This document shows, one piece after another, positions 25,658 to 36,300 of a stretch of 64,000 bases of DNA. Source of the stretch: [Flexibacter] sp. ATCC 35208. GTDB lineage: Bacteria; Bacteroidota; Bacteroidia; Chitinophagales; Chitinophagaceae. The notes under the pieces are model-generated. The model ran no database searches. It was not told the DNA's origin and worked only from the letters and a program-made list of their open reading frames with translations. Numbering within the stretch: position 1 is the first letter of the stretch; each line of letters starts with the position of its first letter. The position numbers and the translations under genes were made by a program. The stretch is from assembly GCF_001975825.1 (NCBI RefSeq), contig NZ_MTKN01000033.1, forward strand, positions 1 to 64,000, written 5' to 3'.

Positions 25658-27003
25658 CTGGCTTTCCATTTTAGTAAATAACGTTGCTGTACCACGGAGA
25701 TCGCTTCCGGGTAGAATTGCAGCATATATTTCCCCACATTGAGCAAGCTGGTATTGAGCTTACGGTACAGTATGGTCTGCGTGATAATGAAGCAGATACC
25801 ATATGAGGTCATGGTACCATAAGCAGCGCCCATCAGTCCCATCTGCCGGGTATAGAACATGCAGATGAATATATTACAGATAGCCGTTACAGTGATTACA
25901 TAAAAATTCAGTTTGGGCAGGCCAATTGAATCCATAATAGTGCCAAACTGCTTGATGAAGGGCAGAAACAGGCCATAAAATATAGTTATCTGCAAAATAG
26001 GTACCGCTTCCATATATCCCTGACCTGCGATGATGCCGATCACCAGCCTGGGTAACAATACAATAGCAAGGCTGGCGGGTACTGCGATTGCGAGAATTGT
26101 ACCTACAGCTCTTTCATAATAGTACTTCACCATTTCGATGTTACCGTCTTCCATCATCTTCGCCGTCTTAGGAAATAAAATATCACCTAAGACCTGCGAA
26201 GGCACATCTACCAGATTGGATATACGCAAACATACATTGTACAAGGCAACTGATGGGGTTCCTAAAAAAGAAGATATAATAAATGTATCCGTATTACGGA
26301 ACAAAGAAGAACTCACGTTCGTACCAAACACCCATCTACCAAAGGTCCAAAGCCTGGTGAACCATTCCTTATGATACTTAATCTGACGGGTCACAAAGTT
26401 CCGGGCAAAGTAGCCGGATACGATGGTGCCACATACCAAACCTGCATCGAAGTAGAGGATGAGGTGGGTAAGGGTAATATTATGATCTATCAGTAAATGC
26501 GCGACGATCAAAATAAAACTTGTACCCTGACGACTTAAATATCCCCAGAAAATGCCCCTGAAGTCAGCATTGGCATTCTGTACCCATTCAAAATGAGAGA
26601 AGGGAACTAACAACAATAAACCGGGCAGGAACAGGTACATCACCATCGCCAATGGGGGGGCCTGCAATAGCTTGCTCACGGGAATGATAAAGGCCGCGAT
26701 CAGGATACCGATCAGGACTGTGATCACAATATTGAGGTACAGAGCAGCAGACTGTATATGGGGGTGTTCTTCCGTAGCGTGACCATTGATGTATTTGATC
26801 ACAGCGTTTTTAATCAGACTTTGTCTTATGATCTCGATAATACCGGTATATACGAGAAAGAGGTTCCATACGCCCATGTCAGACTTGGTCAGTGAGCGGG
26901 TTAATACCAGCACACTGCCGATCCCGAACAGGAGTACGGCGATTTTCTGTAATCCGCTGTAGATGCCGGATTTCAGCCAGTAGGTGTATTTTGGGTTGCT
27001 CAT
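25654..27003 (-). CDS. Wzx-type oligosaccharide flippase
   Basis: 449 residues, about twelve transmembrane helices, MOP/polysaccharide-transport family. Start YWLKSGIYSGLQKIAVLLFGIGSVLVLTRSLTKSDMGVWNLF is characteristic; the loop TFIISSFLGTPSVALYNVCLRISNLVDVPSQVLGDILFPKTAKM near 230-275 is the conserved central segment. It should move undecaprenyl-linked repeat units to the periplasm. It follows the acyltransferase with a 3-bp gap and overlaps the glycosyltransferase gene. Confidence 0.9.
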   Translation of the reverse strand: MSNPKYTYWLKSGIYSGLQKIAVLLFGIGSVLVLTRSLTKSDMGVWNLFLVYTGIIEIIRQSLIKNAVIKYINGHATEEHPHIQSAALYLNIVITVLIGILIAAFIIPVSKLLQAPPLAMVMYLFLPGLLLLVPFSHFEWVQNANADFRGIFWGYLSRQGTSFILIVAHLLIDHNITLTHLILYFDAGLVCGTIVSGYFARNFVTRQIKYHKEWFTRLWTFGRWVFGTNVSSSLFRNTDTFIISSFLGTPSVALYNVCLRISNLVDVPSQVLGDILFPKTAKMMEDGNIEMVKYYYERAVGTILAIAVPASLAIVLLPRLVIGIIAGQGYMEAVPILQITIFYGLFLPFIKQFGTIMDSIGLPKLNFYVITVTAICNIFICMFYTRQMGLMGAAYGTMTSYGICFIITQTILYRKLNTSLLNVGKYMLQFYPEAISVVQQRYLLKWKAR

Positions 27004-27006
27004 TTT

Positions 27007-28080
27007 TTAGCTTAATTTAAGTTCCATGGGCTTTTCCAGGCTATACAGCCACCATGCACCTGCGCGCATAGCTGCCTTGTATAGCAGGATGGGGATCACA
27101 ACGGCAAAGCATAAACAGATCACTAACAACACTGGCAGGTAGGTGATGTGAAACACTTTTACCAGGCACATACGCACTGCAGATGCGACCAACACATGAG
27201 AAACGTAAATGTAAAGTGAATGGAATCCTGCTACCCGCAGCAGCTTTACACTGCCATAGCGCTGTAAAAGGAATGATATATTGATCATAAATGCACAACC
27301 CACGAGCGCGATGAGCGCAAATAATAAAGGTTGATGTTCTTCTACAAAAAGATTGTACTTCATCTCTGAATTCGTCATCAGGAAGTAATACTGGCCTGCG
27401 GCAAAGAAGGGCAGGAGGGCGGCAAACAATCCCCAGCTGCCATACAGGGGATACTTAGTGCTATCCAATATCTGATCCGCAACGAGTTCGCCGATGGCGA
27501 AGAAGATATAGAAGTGACAGATGTCGTAAATAAAGCCGAGATCAATATGATGTACGGAGACATAACTGCTGTACATATAAGCAGCCAAACCGATCACCAG
27601 CTGGTGCCAGATCTTCAGCCGCAGTTTTTCTTTCGTGAGTATATACAACACTGTTACATTGAATAATGCATAGAGGTACCAGAACTGATCGATGCGGCGG
27701 GGGTATATAAAAATATACCCGTAATCCGCCCAACCCCTGTCTGCATTCACCAGTCCACTCAGACAGATTTGAATGGTGATCTGCAATGCGGACCATAAGA
27801 GATATGGATACAGCAGGATGTTGAATTTATTAACGATCAGGCTCTTCATCCCTCTCTTTGCCAGACTTTTACCAATGAACACACCAGACAGGATGAAGAA
27901 CAGGGGCATACGGAAACTGTAGAAAATGATGTTTGCATTTTCCAGCCACTTAAACTGTGAAGCCTCCACACCTGAGCGGCTAATGCCCTCAAAGATATGA
28001 CGGTACAGTACCAGTATGATGGCAATGCCCCGCGCGTAATCTATCCACGCCAGCCTGTTGCCGGGTTTCACTGTGCTCAT
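27007..28080 (-). CDS. Acyltransferase 3 family membrane protein
   Basis: 357 residues with about ten transmembrane helices. RLAWIDYARGIAIILVLYRHIFEG near 8-30 carries the family's catalytic His region (R-x10-H), and FRMPLFFILSGVFIGKSL near 57-75 is the second conserved motif. Such enzymes O-acetylate or O-succinylate sugars of surface polysaccharides, using a cytoplasmic acyl-CoA. The start overlaps the co-polymerase stop as TAATG, so it is translated with it. A second protein of this type is at 37420. Acyl substituents on the polymer would give the esterases of the locus a substrate. Confidence 0.88.
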   Translation of the reverse strand: MSTVKPGNRLAWIDYARGIAIILVLYRHIFEGISRSGVEASQFKWLENANIIFYSFRMPLFFILSGVFIGKSLAKRGMKSLIVNKFNILLYPYLLWSALQITIQICLSGLVNADRGWADYGYIFIYPRRIDQFWYLYALFNVTVLYILTKEKLRLKIWHQLVIGLAAYMYSSYVSVHHIDLGFIYDICHFYIFFAIGELVADQILDSTKYPLYGSWGLFAALLPFFAAGQYYFLMTNSEMKYNLFVEEHQPLLFALIALVGCAFMINISFLLQRYGSVKLLRVAGFHSLYIYVSHVLVASAVRMCLVKVFHITYLPVLLVICLCFAVVIPILLYKAAMRAGAWWLYSLEKPMELKLS

Positions 28081-30266
28081 TATAGATCTATATTTTCGGG
28101 TTCAACAAAGTTCAATATTGCACCACTGAACTTACCATTCAGACTTTGCAGGAAAGAAATAGTCTCCCTATCTGTCTGGTTCACACCTGATCTTGCAGAT
28201 ACGACGGTAATGATGGTATCGGCATACTGCATCAGTTCTTTACTATCTGCACGCTCATTCAACGCAGCACCTTCCAGCAGGATGTAATCATATTCCCTGG
28301 TAAGTGCACCCAGGTATTCCAGCAGGTTGCCCGGTTTCAGTATTTCAGCAGGCGTATATTCGCCACCTTCACAACCAATGATAAATACATTGGGCATGGT
28401 GGTAGGAGAGATAAGGTCTGCGATCTGTCCGGAATTAAATTCATTAGAATTAAAACTCTCCAACACGGGCTTCGCTTCAAATTCCTGTGTCAGTGAATTA
28501 TGTGGAAACTGTGTATCAATAATCAATACTCTCTTATGACTCAGACTTAAGCTATATGCCAGTGCTTTCAGAATAGTAGATTTACCTTCGCCCGGTTTCC
28601 CACTGGTAAGCAGGAAGATCTTCTTACCACTGTGCTCCATTTCAAAACGCAGTTTACGCAGGAGTTCCCGGAAAGCAGCCGTATCATGTTGTTTAAGGGT
28701 TGGATCGGTAAAGATCTCTTCCAGTGGTGTTTTCTTCAGGTTGATCCTGTTTACTACACCCAGTAGTTTCAGTTCAAGAATACGCAGGAACTGGGTCGGA
28801 GTCTTGATGCTCACATCAATATATTCCAGGAAGATGATGAGGATACAGCAGAACACCGCTACGGCCATACCAGCCATTGCGACAATAATGATACGTTTGG
28901 AAGGCTCAGGTTCAACCGCAGGCTGACCATACAGGATCTGGTGGAAGTTATCCATCGGTGCGATCTTGTTGTTCACCGCTGCATCGTAACGGGATTTGAT
29001 GCTTTCATATTCCTGTTGTGCCAGTTCTACTTCTTTCTGCAGCGCAAGGTTGTTTGCACCTCTTGACGCAGCAGCGCCCATAGTGCCATTCAGCTGTCTG
29101 ATCTTTTGTTCGTAAAAAGCAATGTTTTGTTGGGTAGATCTTACCTGCAGGTCCAGGTCGCTTTTCTTCTGTTGCAGGTCTGCCCTGGTGGTACCCGGGC
29201 TGGCGGCACTGGGAGCTGCAGAAGCAATAGCCATCAGTTTGGAAGAATAATCGTTTCTCGCCTTTTTGTATTTGTTATACAGTTCCGGATCGCTCCCGCC
29301 TTTGCTCTGGTATTCATTAGAGGCATCATTCATTTTTTCACGCAGGGTGGCCAGCTCTGAATTAGAGCTATTGGTAGATGCTGCATTTTGTGTGCTGGTG
29401 CTTTCCATTTCAGACAGGCGCTGGGTCACCTGCTGGCTGGCCAGTTGTGCACTGTTCAGGATTGCCTTTTCATCAGCGAGTCTGCTTTCGAAGTTGGAGA
29501 TCTGTTCCAGTGTGTTGGAACTTTCCACAGTGGCATCGAGGGTACCCATTGTTTTGATGTTACCAATCTTGCCATCCAGTTCCTCACGCTTCTGGTCTAC
29601 CAGTTTCTTCAGCGTTTCGATGTTCTGAACAGTTTGCTGGTTACGGCTGGATTCATAGTTGCGCATGAATTCAGTTACGACCTGGTTCACGATATAAGCA
29701 CTCAGCTCCGGATTGATAGAGCGATACTGAATATCGATATAGTCCGTTCTTTGTACCCGACCTACGTACAATACATTGCGCATTGTTTCGAGATCGTATT
29801 TATATATCATCATCAGTTCCTGGATGTCCCTTTCCTGGGGATCGAAAGAACTGAGCAATTTCTCTTCGTTGTATTTTTTGTTGAGGATTTCTATTGCCTT
29901 CTGTCTATTCAGTTTACGATAGACAGGGTTTTTACGATCCTCTACAGAGGGTACCCTGTAGGGTTTGTCAGGGTTTTCCAGGTCATGCAGCATGAGGCTA
30001 TAACCGGTCATGCCTAATACACGGGGTGACTTGATGGCCTCGACAGCGTTGTTGAATTTTACATCAATTTCATACACGTTGAAGCTTTCATCTTTAAGTT
30101 TTACCTGGTCACTCATGGTGTACCCGGTAGCAATTTGGGAAACAGACTTGTACAGTTTTTCCTGGTTGAGGGTTAACAAAAAAGCCGCCAGCACCGCTAT
30201 AAAAGTGCTGATGATGATTAACCATTTTCTCCTCAGTAGTGATTTGAATAAATAAATCAAATCCAT
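28080..30266 (-). CDS. Wzz/Wzc-like polysaccharide co-polymerase with degenerate kinase domain
   Basis: 728 residues. Wzz domain with a first membrane helix at ~16-35 (IIISTFIAVLAAFLLTL), a long coiled-coil periplasmic region (~190-430), a GNVR-like segment and a second helix at ~470-490, then a cytoplasmic BY-kinase-like domain. Walker A (TSGKPGEGKSTILKAL, ~555) is intact. Walker A' reads VLIIDTQFPHN instead of DxDxR, Walker B reads YDYILLEGAA instead of an Asp, and the protein ends FVEPENIDL without a tyrosine cluster. It probably controls chain length but may lack kinase activity. First gene of the minus-strand operon. Confidence 0.88.
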   Translation of the reverse strand: MDLIYLFKSLLRRKWLIIISTFIAVLAAFLLTLNQEKLYKSVSQIATGYTMSDQVKLKDESFNVYEIDVKFNNAVEAIKSPRVLGMTGYSLMLHDLENPDKPYRVPSVEDRKNPVYRKLNRQKAIEILNKKYNEEKLLSSFDPQERDIQELMMIYKYDLETMRNVLYVGRVQRTDYIDIQYRSINPELSAYIVNQVVTEFMRNYESSRNQQTVQNIETLKKLVDQKREELDGKIGNIKTMGTLDATVESSNTLEQISNFESRLADEKAILNSAQLASQQVTQRLSEMESTSTQNAASTNSSNSELATLREKMNDASNEYQSKGGSDPELYNKYKKARNDYSSKLMAIASAAPSAASPGTTRADLQQKKSDLDLQVRSTQQNIAFYEQKIRQLNGTMGAAASRGANNLALQKEVELAQQEYESIKSRYDAAVNNKIAPMDNFHQILYGQPAVEPEPSKRIIIVAMAGMAVAVFCCILIIFLEYIDVSIKTPTQFLRILELKLLGVVNRINLKKTPLEEIFTDPTLKQHDTAAFRELLRKLRFEMEHSGKKIFLLTSGKPGEGKSTILKALAYSLSLSHKRVLIIDTQFPHNSLTQEFEAKPVLESFNSNEFNSGQIADLISPTTMPNVFIIGCEGGEYTPAEILKPGNLLEYLGALTREYDYILLEGAALNERADSKELMQYADTIITVVSARSGVNQTDRETISFLQSLNGKFSGAILNFVEPENIDL

Positions 30267-30309
30267 ATCGGCGTATTCTTTAAAGTGTAAAAAAATCTAA
30301 TCTAAAATG

Positions 30310-30345
30310 ACCGAAAAAATCCGGCTTACACCGGACTTTTTCGGT
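30310..30345 (-). terminator. Terminator of the 2246-aa protein gene
   Basis: ACCGAAAAA and TCCGG pair with CCGGA and TTTTTCGGT around a 6-base loop, 42 bp past the stop of the giant gene. It separates it from the co-polymerase operon, whose own promoter must lie in 30267-30310, where TAGATTTT (minus strand) is the best -7 candidate. Confidence 0.75.
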
Positions 30346-30386
30346 AACAAATAAGTAATCAATCAAAGAATGGTAATTATCAATTA

Positions 30387-33300
30387 TTAATTCTTAATCA
30401 ACTTCACTGTCTTCACTACATTTTCTCCATCTAACACACGCAGGATGCAAGGACCAGCTGGAATCTGAGATGTACTGAGATCGACATTGATCCGCTGACT
30501 GCCGGCATCCAGTTTCCCAAGTGATCTTGCGTAAAGGATCTTACCTGAAATATCTGAGACTACGATGCTCACATTGCTGCTGGTTTTACCAGTATTTGCC
30601 ATATCCAGGGTTACGCTGGAAACGAACGGATTCGGATAAACATTGGTCAGCGTCACTTTGTCTGCTGCATCGGAATTAGTCAGTTCACCTGTCAGGTAGT
30701 TGTTCTTCTTAGCCATGATCAGGGATTGATCCAGGTCACTGCTGCTCGGCGTATACTGTTGAATCACCAGGGCGCCGATGTAGCCGTAGATGGAGTTACC
30801 ACCTGCTTTTACATTGATGAGCGCTTCACCGTTTGCATCAGGAACGATATCGTTGATCTGAACGGTATTGCTGGTGTTATAAGAAGCATTCAGCGATACA
30901 GTGGTGGTACCAACGGTGTAGTTGGTCGTTCTGTCTCCGTCGCCATCGCGGCTTGCGAAGAATACGAAGTTGTAGCGCTTAGCCAGGTTCAGACCGGAGA
31001 TCTTCAGCTGACCATTCACATTGATATCCACCCAGTAGGTACTGCTGATGACGTTGTCAGGATAGATGCCTGAATTGTTACCAGTGTTCATACCATAAGG
31101 GTTATCACCCGTGAAGGCCTGTGTGATGGTCATGGTCAGACCGGTATTGTTGCCACTTTCATCTTTCAGGTTCGGGAACGTAGAACCCAGGGCAGGTCCG
31201 GAGTTGGTATTGTTCCATGGCGTACCTGCAGGAGTGTATACGTTACAGTTGATGTACACAGCGTTGATGAAAGTAGAAGCACTCGCTACATTGGTAAAGT
31301 CAGAACTGGCAGTATCCTTAATGGCGCGGATCTTATAGTAGTAGCGGGTATCTGTTCCCAGACCTGCATCTGTATAAGAGTTCACGTTATTACCTACTGT
31401 AGTCAGCAGGGAGAAGGTACTGTTGTCAGTAGAACGGTATACCTGGAATCCGGTCTCGTTCGTTGAGTTATCCTGCCATTTCAGATTGATACTGGTCTTG
31501 CCGGTAGCAATCGCAGTAGCGTTGGTAGGATTGAGCGGAGAACCGTTGTCGATGTAGTATTGTAATACTACTGAGTTGATATAACCGTAAGTAGCGCCGG
31601 TAGACTGTTTCACAGTGAACTGGATAGCGCCGGTGCTGTCTGCAGAGATACCGTTGATCTGAACAGTATTGGTGCTGTTATTCGCAGCGTTCAGCGTGAC
31701 GGTGTTGCTGCCTACTGTAAAGTCCGTGTTCTTGTTATCGTTCCCTGTACGGCTGCCAAAGAAGATCAGGTTGTAGCGGTAAGTGGAAGACAGACCGGTG
31801 AACTTGATCCTTCTTGCTGTAGACTCACTGGTGTAGTAAGTGGTCGCAATAACGTTGTCAGGATATACGCCGCTGTTGTTGCCTGTGGAAGCACCGCTTG
31901 CGTTGGTACCGGAGAAGGCATCCAGCACAGCGATCTTGATGGCGGTAGCAGCGCCGGTTTCGTCGATGGCGTTATTGATAACAGCTGTATTGTACGGATA
32001 AGTATTGAAGTTGTTCCATGGTGCGTCTGCAGGCAACGTCTGGTTGAAGTTGAAGTACAGTGATGTCAGGTTCTTATCCCTGATATAGATCACGAATGTT
32101 CTTGTAGCACTTCCACCATTGTTGTCAGTAGCTGTGATGGGCACAGTATACTTACCTACGTTTCCGGCAGCAGGAGTGATGCTGATAGCACCTGTACCAT
32201 CGCCATTGTCAGTCAGTTTAGCGAATGATGGCAGGTTGGTTGCTTTCAGTGTCAGGATGTCGCCTGCATCGTCAATCGCGCGAAGGGTAACGTTAGCGGT
32301 TTCGTTATTCTTGATAGTTACACCTGCGATGCTGTCGAGTTTAGGTGCATTGTTGCCGGTAGTAATTGTAACGGTATCAGAGAATGCAGAATTACCATTT
32401 CCATTGATTGCCCTGATAGCGTAGAAGTAAGTCTTGTTTGCCTTAGCAGAAGTATCTGTGTAGCTTACGGCATTTGCAGCGGCTGTTGGTGTGAGCAGGC
32501 TGTAAGCACCTGTTCTGGTGGCAGCGCGCCAGATCTCGTAAGCGGTTTCGTTGAAGGCAACGTCTTTCCAGGTGAGGTTCACACCAGTTGTACCGCTGGC
32601 TACAGCCAGGTTGGTTGGTTTGGCAGGTGCGTTACCATCATCATAAGATACTTTCACCACCATTGCATTCAGGTAGCCATAAACAGAGCCGGTACCATTT
32701 TGCAGATCGATGCTGATTTCATTGTTTGCATCAGGAGCGACATTGTTGATCGCAACTGTATTCTTTGTATTGGAAGAAGCCTGTAAAGAAACGGTTGTCG
32801 TACCGATGGTATAATTGGTCAGACGATTGTCAGTTACATCCGCACGTGCACCAAAGAAAGTGAAGCTATACTTGCTGGTGCTGCTCAGACCATACAGTTT
32901 CAGTGTTTGCTTGGTCGTGTTGGTCCAGTAAGCAGTTCTCATCACGTTGTCTGGATAAACACCGGAGTTGTTGCCGGTATTGGTACCATAGTAGTTAGAA
33001 CCGTTACCCAGTGCGCCCCAGTTACTTACAATTTTGATACCTACTGTAGTGGCTACGCTGTTCTGATCTTTCAGATTAGGGAACAGGTCGTTTTGTACCG
33101 GTGCCTTGTTTGTACTGTTCCATGGAGAAGATGGAGGATAAGATCCATCAGAGAAATTCACATAGAGTGTACGGCTTGGATCCACATCCGTCACTGTGAT
33201 AGCGAAGGTTTTGGTATCGATACCACCTTTACCATCGTTAGCATTAACAGTAACATTGTAAGTACCTGCGTCGATGTAAGTAGGAGCGAGGGCGATCGTC

Positions 33301-36300
33301 GCATTGTTACCACTATTAGTCAGTGTAGCGAAAGAAGGCAGGCCGCTGGCGGTCCAGGTGATGGTGTCAGTTGCGTTGCCATCAGTAGCGGTCAGGCTGA
33401 TAGAAGAGGTTGTAGCTTCTGCCAGTGTCACACTACTTACAGTACTAATTACTGGTGTGTAGTTGTCATTCACGGTCAGGGTGAATGTAGTGCTGGCAGT
33501 ACCGCTATGCTGGTCAGCAGCAGTCACAGTAATGTTGGCATAGGTACCCTGATTGGCAGTGGCAGGATTGAAAGTCAATGTAGCCGTACCGTTCCCTGTG
33601 TTGGCAAATGTTCCGAAGGAAGGTACATTCGCGGCCGTGAGCGTCAGGGTCTCGCCATCTGCATCAGTAGCGGTGATGTTCAGCACGAGCTGAGTGCCAT
33701 ACCTCACTGATCGGTTGACCAACTGTGAGATCACAGGAGGAGTGTTGAGTGTGTAAATTCCGGTGCTGTTAGTGAAGACAGAGTAACCACCTTCATTCTT
33801 TGCACGCACCTTATAGAAGTACTTCACGTTGGCAAACAGTGCAGAGTCGTTGTACACGGCTGTGGTCGTACTGTTTGCAGCAACAGTGGTGAAAAGTTTA
33901 AACGTTGTGCTGTCATTTACAGAACGGTAAATTTCAAAGCCGGTTTCAGTAGTGGAGTTATCTTTCCAGCTTAACTGAATCTTGTTTGGACTTACAGCTG
34001 TCAATGTCAGGTTAGTCGGAGCTGTTGGTACCGCTGGTGTAGCCAGGGTAGTTGCTTTCATGTTTTTGTAGATGAAAGCGCTGTCTGGAATGAGGCGCTT
34101 GCTGAGACCCGGACCTGCATAGCTGGCAGATAATGTCTGGCTACCCGTTGCTTCAAAATAAGTAACAGTGATAGGATATCTGCCAGCAGTTAGGGTCTTG
34201 GTACCGGAACGTTCGGTAGTCCCTTGCAGGTAGTTATTGTTCACCACCAGATTGCTCTCGCTAAAGCCTCCGATATATAATTTACTGCCATCGTCTGAAG
34301 CAGTATAGAACGTATAAGTGCCGGTAGTCGGAATATTAATATACCCATCGAATTTGAGTGCGAAGTAATCTTCACGGTCTCTTACATTCAGGGTAATATT
34401 ATTGGTGGTACCGGATATAGATGGTGTGAGTGAGCTGAAAGCAGGCAAAGTACTGTAGGAGCCTGGATATTCACCCCAGAACAGGCCACCGCTTTCAGCA
34501 GGATTAAAGCCTGAGTCACCATATTTATTAATTGCTTTAACGCGGTAGTAATATGTAGTAGACGCTACAAGGTTACTATCGGTATAGCTCGTTGCATTAG
34601 CAGCGGTGGTGGCTACTGTGGTGTAAGGACCACCTTGTGTAGTAGCACGGTATACTTCAAAACCGGTTTCGTTGCTGCTGCTGTCTGCCCATGTCAGTTT
34701 AATCTTGTTGTAAGCAGTAGCAGTCGCCAGCAGGTTACCAGGGTATTTAGGTACTGCACCGGTAGTCACTGTTTTCTTGAAGTAGTCAGCAGTGATCTGG
34801 GTGGCAGTAGTGATACCATTTGCAGTATTCTTCCAGGAGAGGGTGAATGACTGACCACCTGCGATTTCATTGTAGGCAGCAGCAATTTTGTGCATACCAG
34901 CAGTGAGGTAGATGGTACCTTCTCTGTCCTGTGTACCATGTGAACCATCGTTGTTCACGAGTGGGGTTACAGAAGCATCGTACTTACTGTCTATCCAGAG
35001 TTTACTACCATCATCAGAGTTAATGATGAAAGTATAGTTGCCGGATACAGGGATACGGATTTCACCTTCCCATACAAAGCCGAAGTAATCCGCATCTGTC
35101 GCTACGCTGATATCAGGGATAGCAGAGTAACCAGTTGCATCAGGCGTCAATGTATTAAAGTCAGGCAGTGTACTCCAGTTACCGGTGTAGTAGCGCCATG
35201 CGAGGCCATTAGCCACAGCATAGGCGGTAACCTGGTTACTGCGTGCAGAAGAGTTGCCTGCTACGTCTCTTGCTTTTACCACAAAGTTGTACAGGGAATC
35301 GCTCTTCAGGCCATAAGCGGTGAAGGTTGTCTGATCGTTTCCTACAGTGTAAGATTTGATACCATTAATATAGATATCGTATTTATATACACCTACATCA
35401 TCAGTAGAGATCGTCCATGACAGGGAAGCCTGGCTGGAAGTGCTACCGGTTATGGTGAGGTTGCCCGGTGCAGTAGGTGGTGTATTGTCCACCTGTGTCT
35501 GGGTCACAGCCTCGTTGCTGTTTGCAGCAGAGCTGCTGTCGTTTACAGCACGTATAATGTAGTAGTATTTAGTGTTGGGGTTCAGCAGGCTGTCAGTATA
35601 AGTAACCGCGTTAGCCGCAGTTAAATTTATGAGGGTATATGGGCCGCCGGAAGTAGATCCGCGGTATATCTCATAACCTGTTTCATTGTAAGTTGCATTT
35701 GGATTGTCTGTCCAGTCAAGGGTAATGGCTGTTTTTGAAATAGCCATAGCCGTGAGACCGGAAGCAGGTGCTGGTGCATTAGTACCAGTCGCAGGCACTA
35801 CATAGAATGAAGAAGACCATTCGCTGGAACAGCCATACAGCTCAGTCACTTTAGCGCGGTAAGAACCAGCTGTGCCTGCATTGTAAGTCTGGGTAGTAGC
35901 CAGTGTAGTAGTGTCCGTTGCTTTTGCCCAGCGGTAAGAAGTATAACCGTCAGGCAGGGTCAGTGTCACATAAGTATTCCCGTCCGGAGCAGGGATCACC
36001 TTACTCATCAGGCCGGAAATAGTGATAGGAGGGGTTTGTGTGGCTGCTTTTTGTTTTACAACAACAGGTGTTGAAGAATAATCAGACCATACTGTACCTC
36101 TCTTTATTCTCGCATCGTAGGTACCATAAGCGGTCACTACCAATTCGTTTGTAGTAGCGCCAGGGATAGTAACACCATCCTTGCGCCATTCGTAACCATC
36201 AAAACCAGCAGTTAATCCTAAAGTAACATTTACTGTTTCTCCAGGGCAAAATTCATTGTGCCCGGCTGTAGGCCAGGGGTTGGTTTTATTCTGCCTGTTA

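Noticed and set aside
28080-30266. Active BY-kinase (Wzc) call
   Set aside because: Walker A is intact, but A', Walker B and the tyrosine tail are altered, so only the co-polymerase role is claimed.
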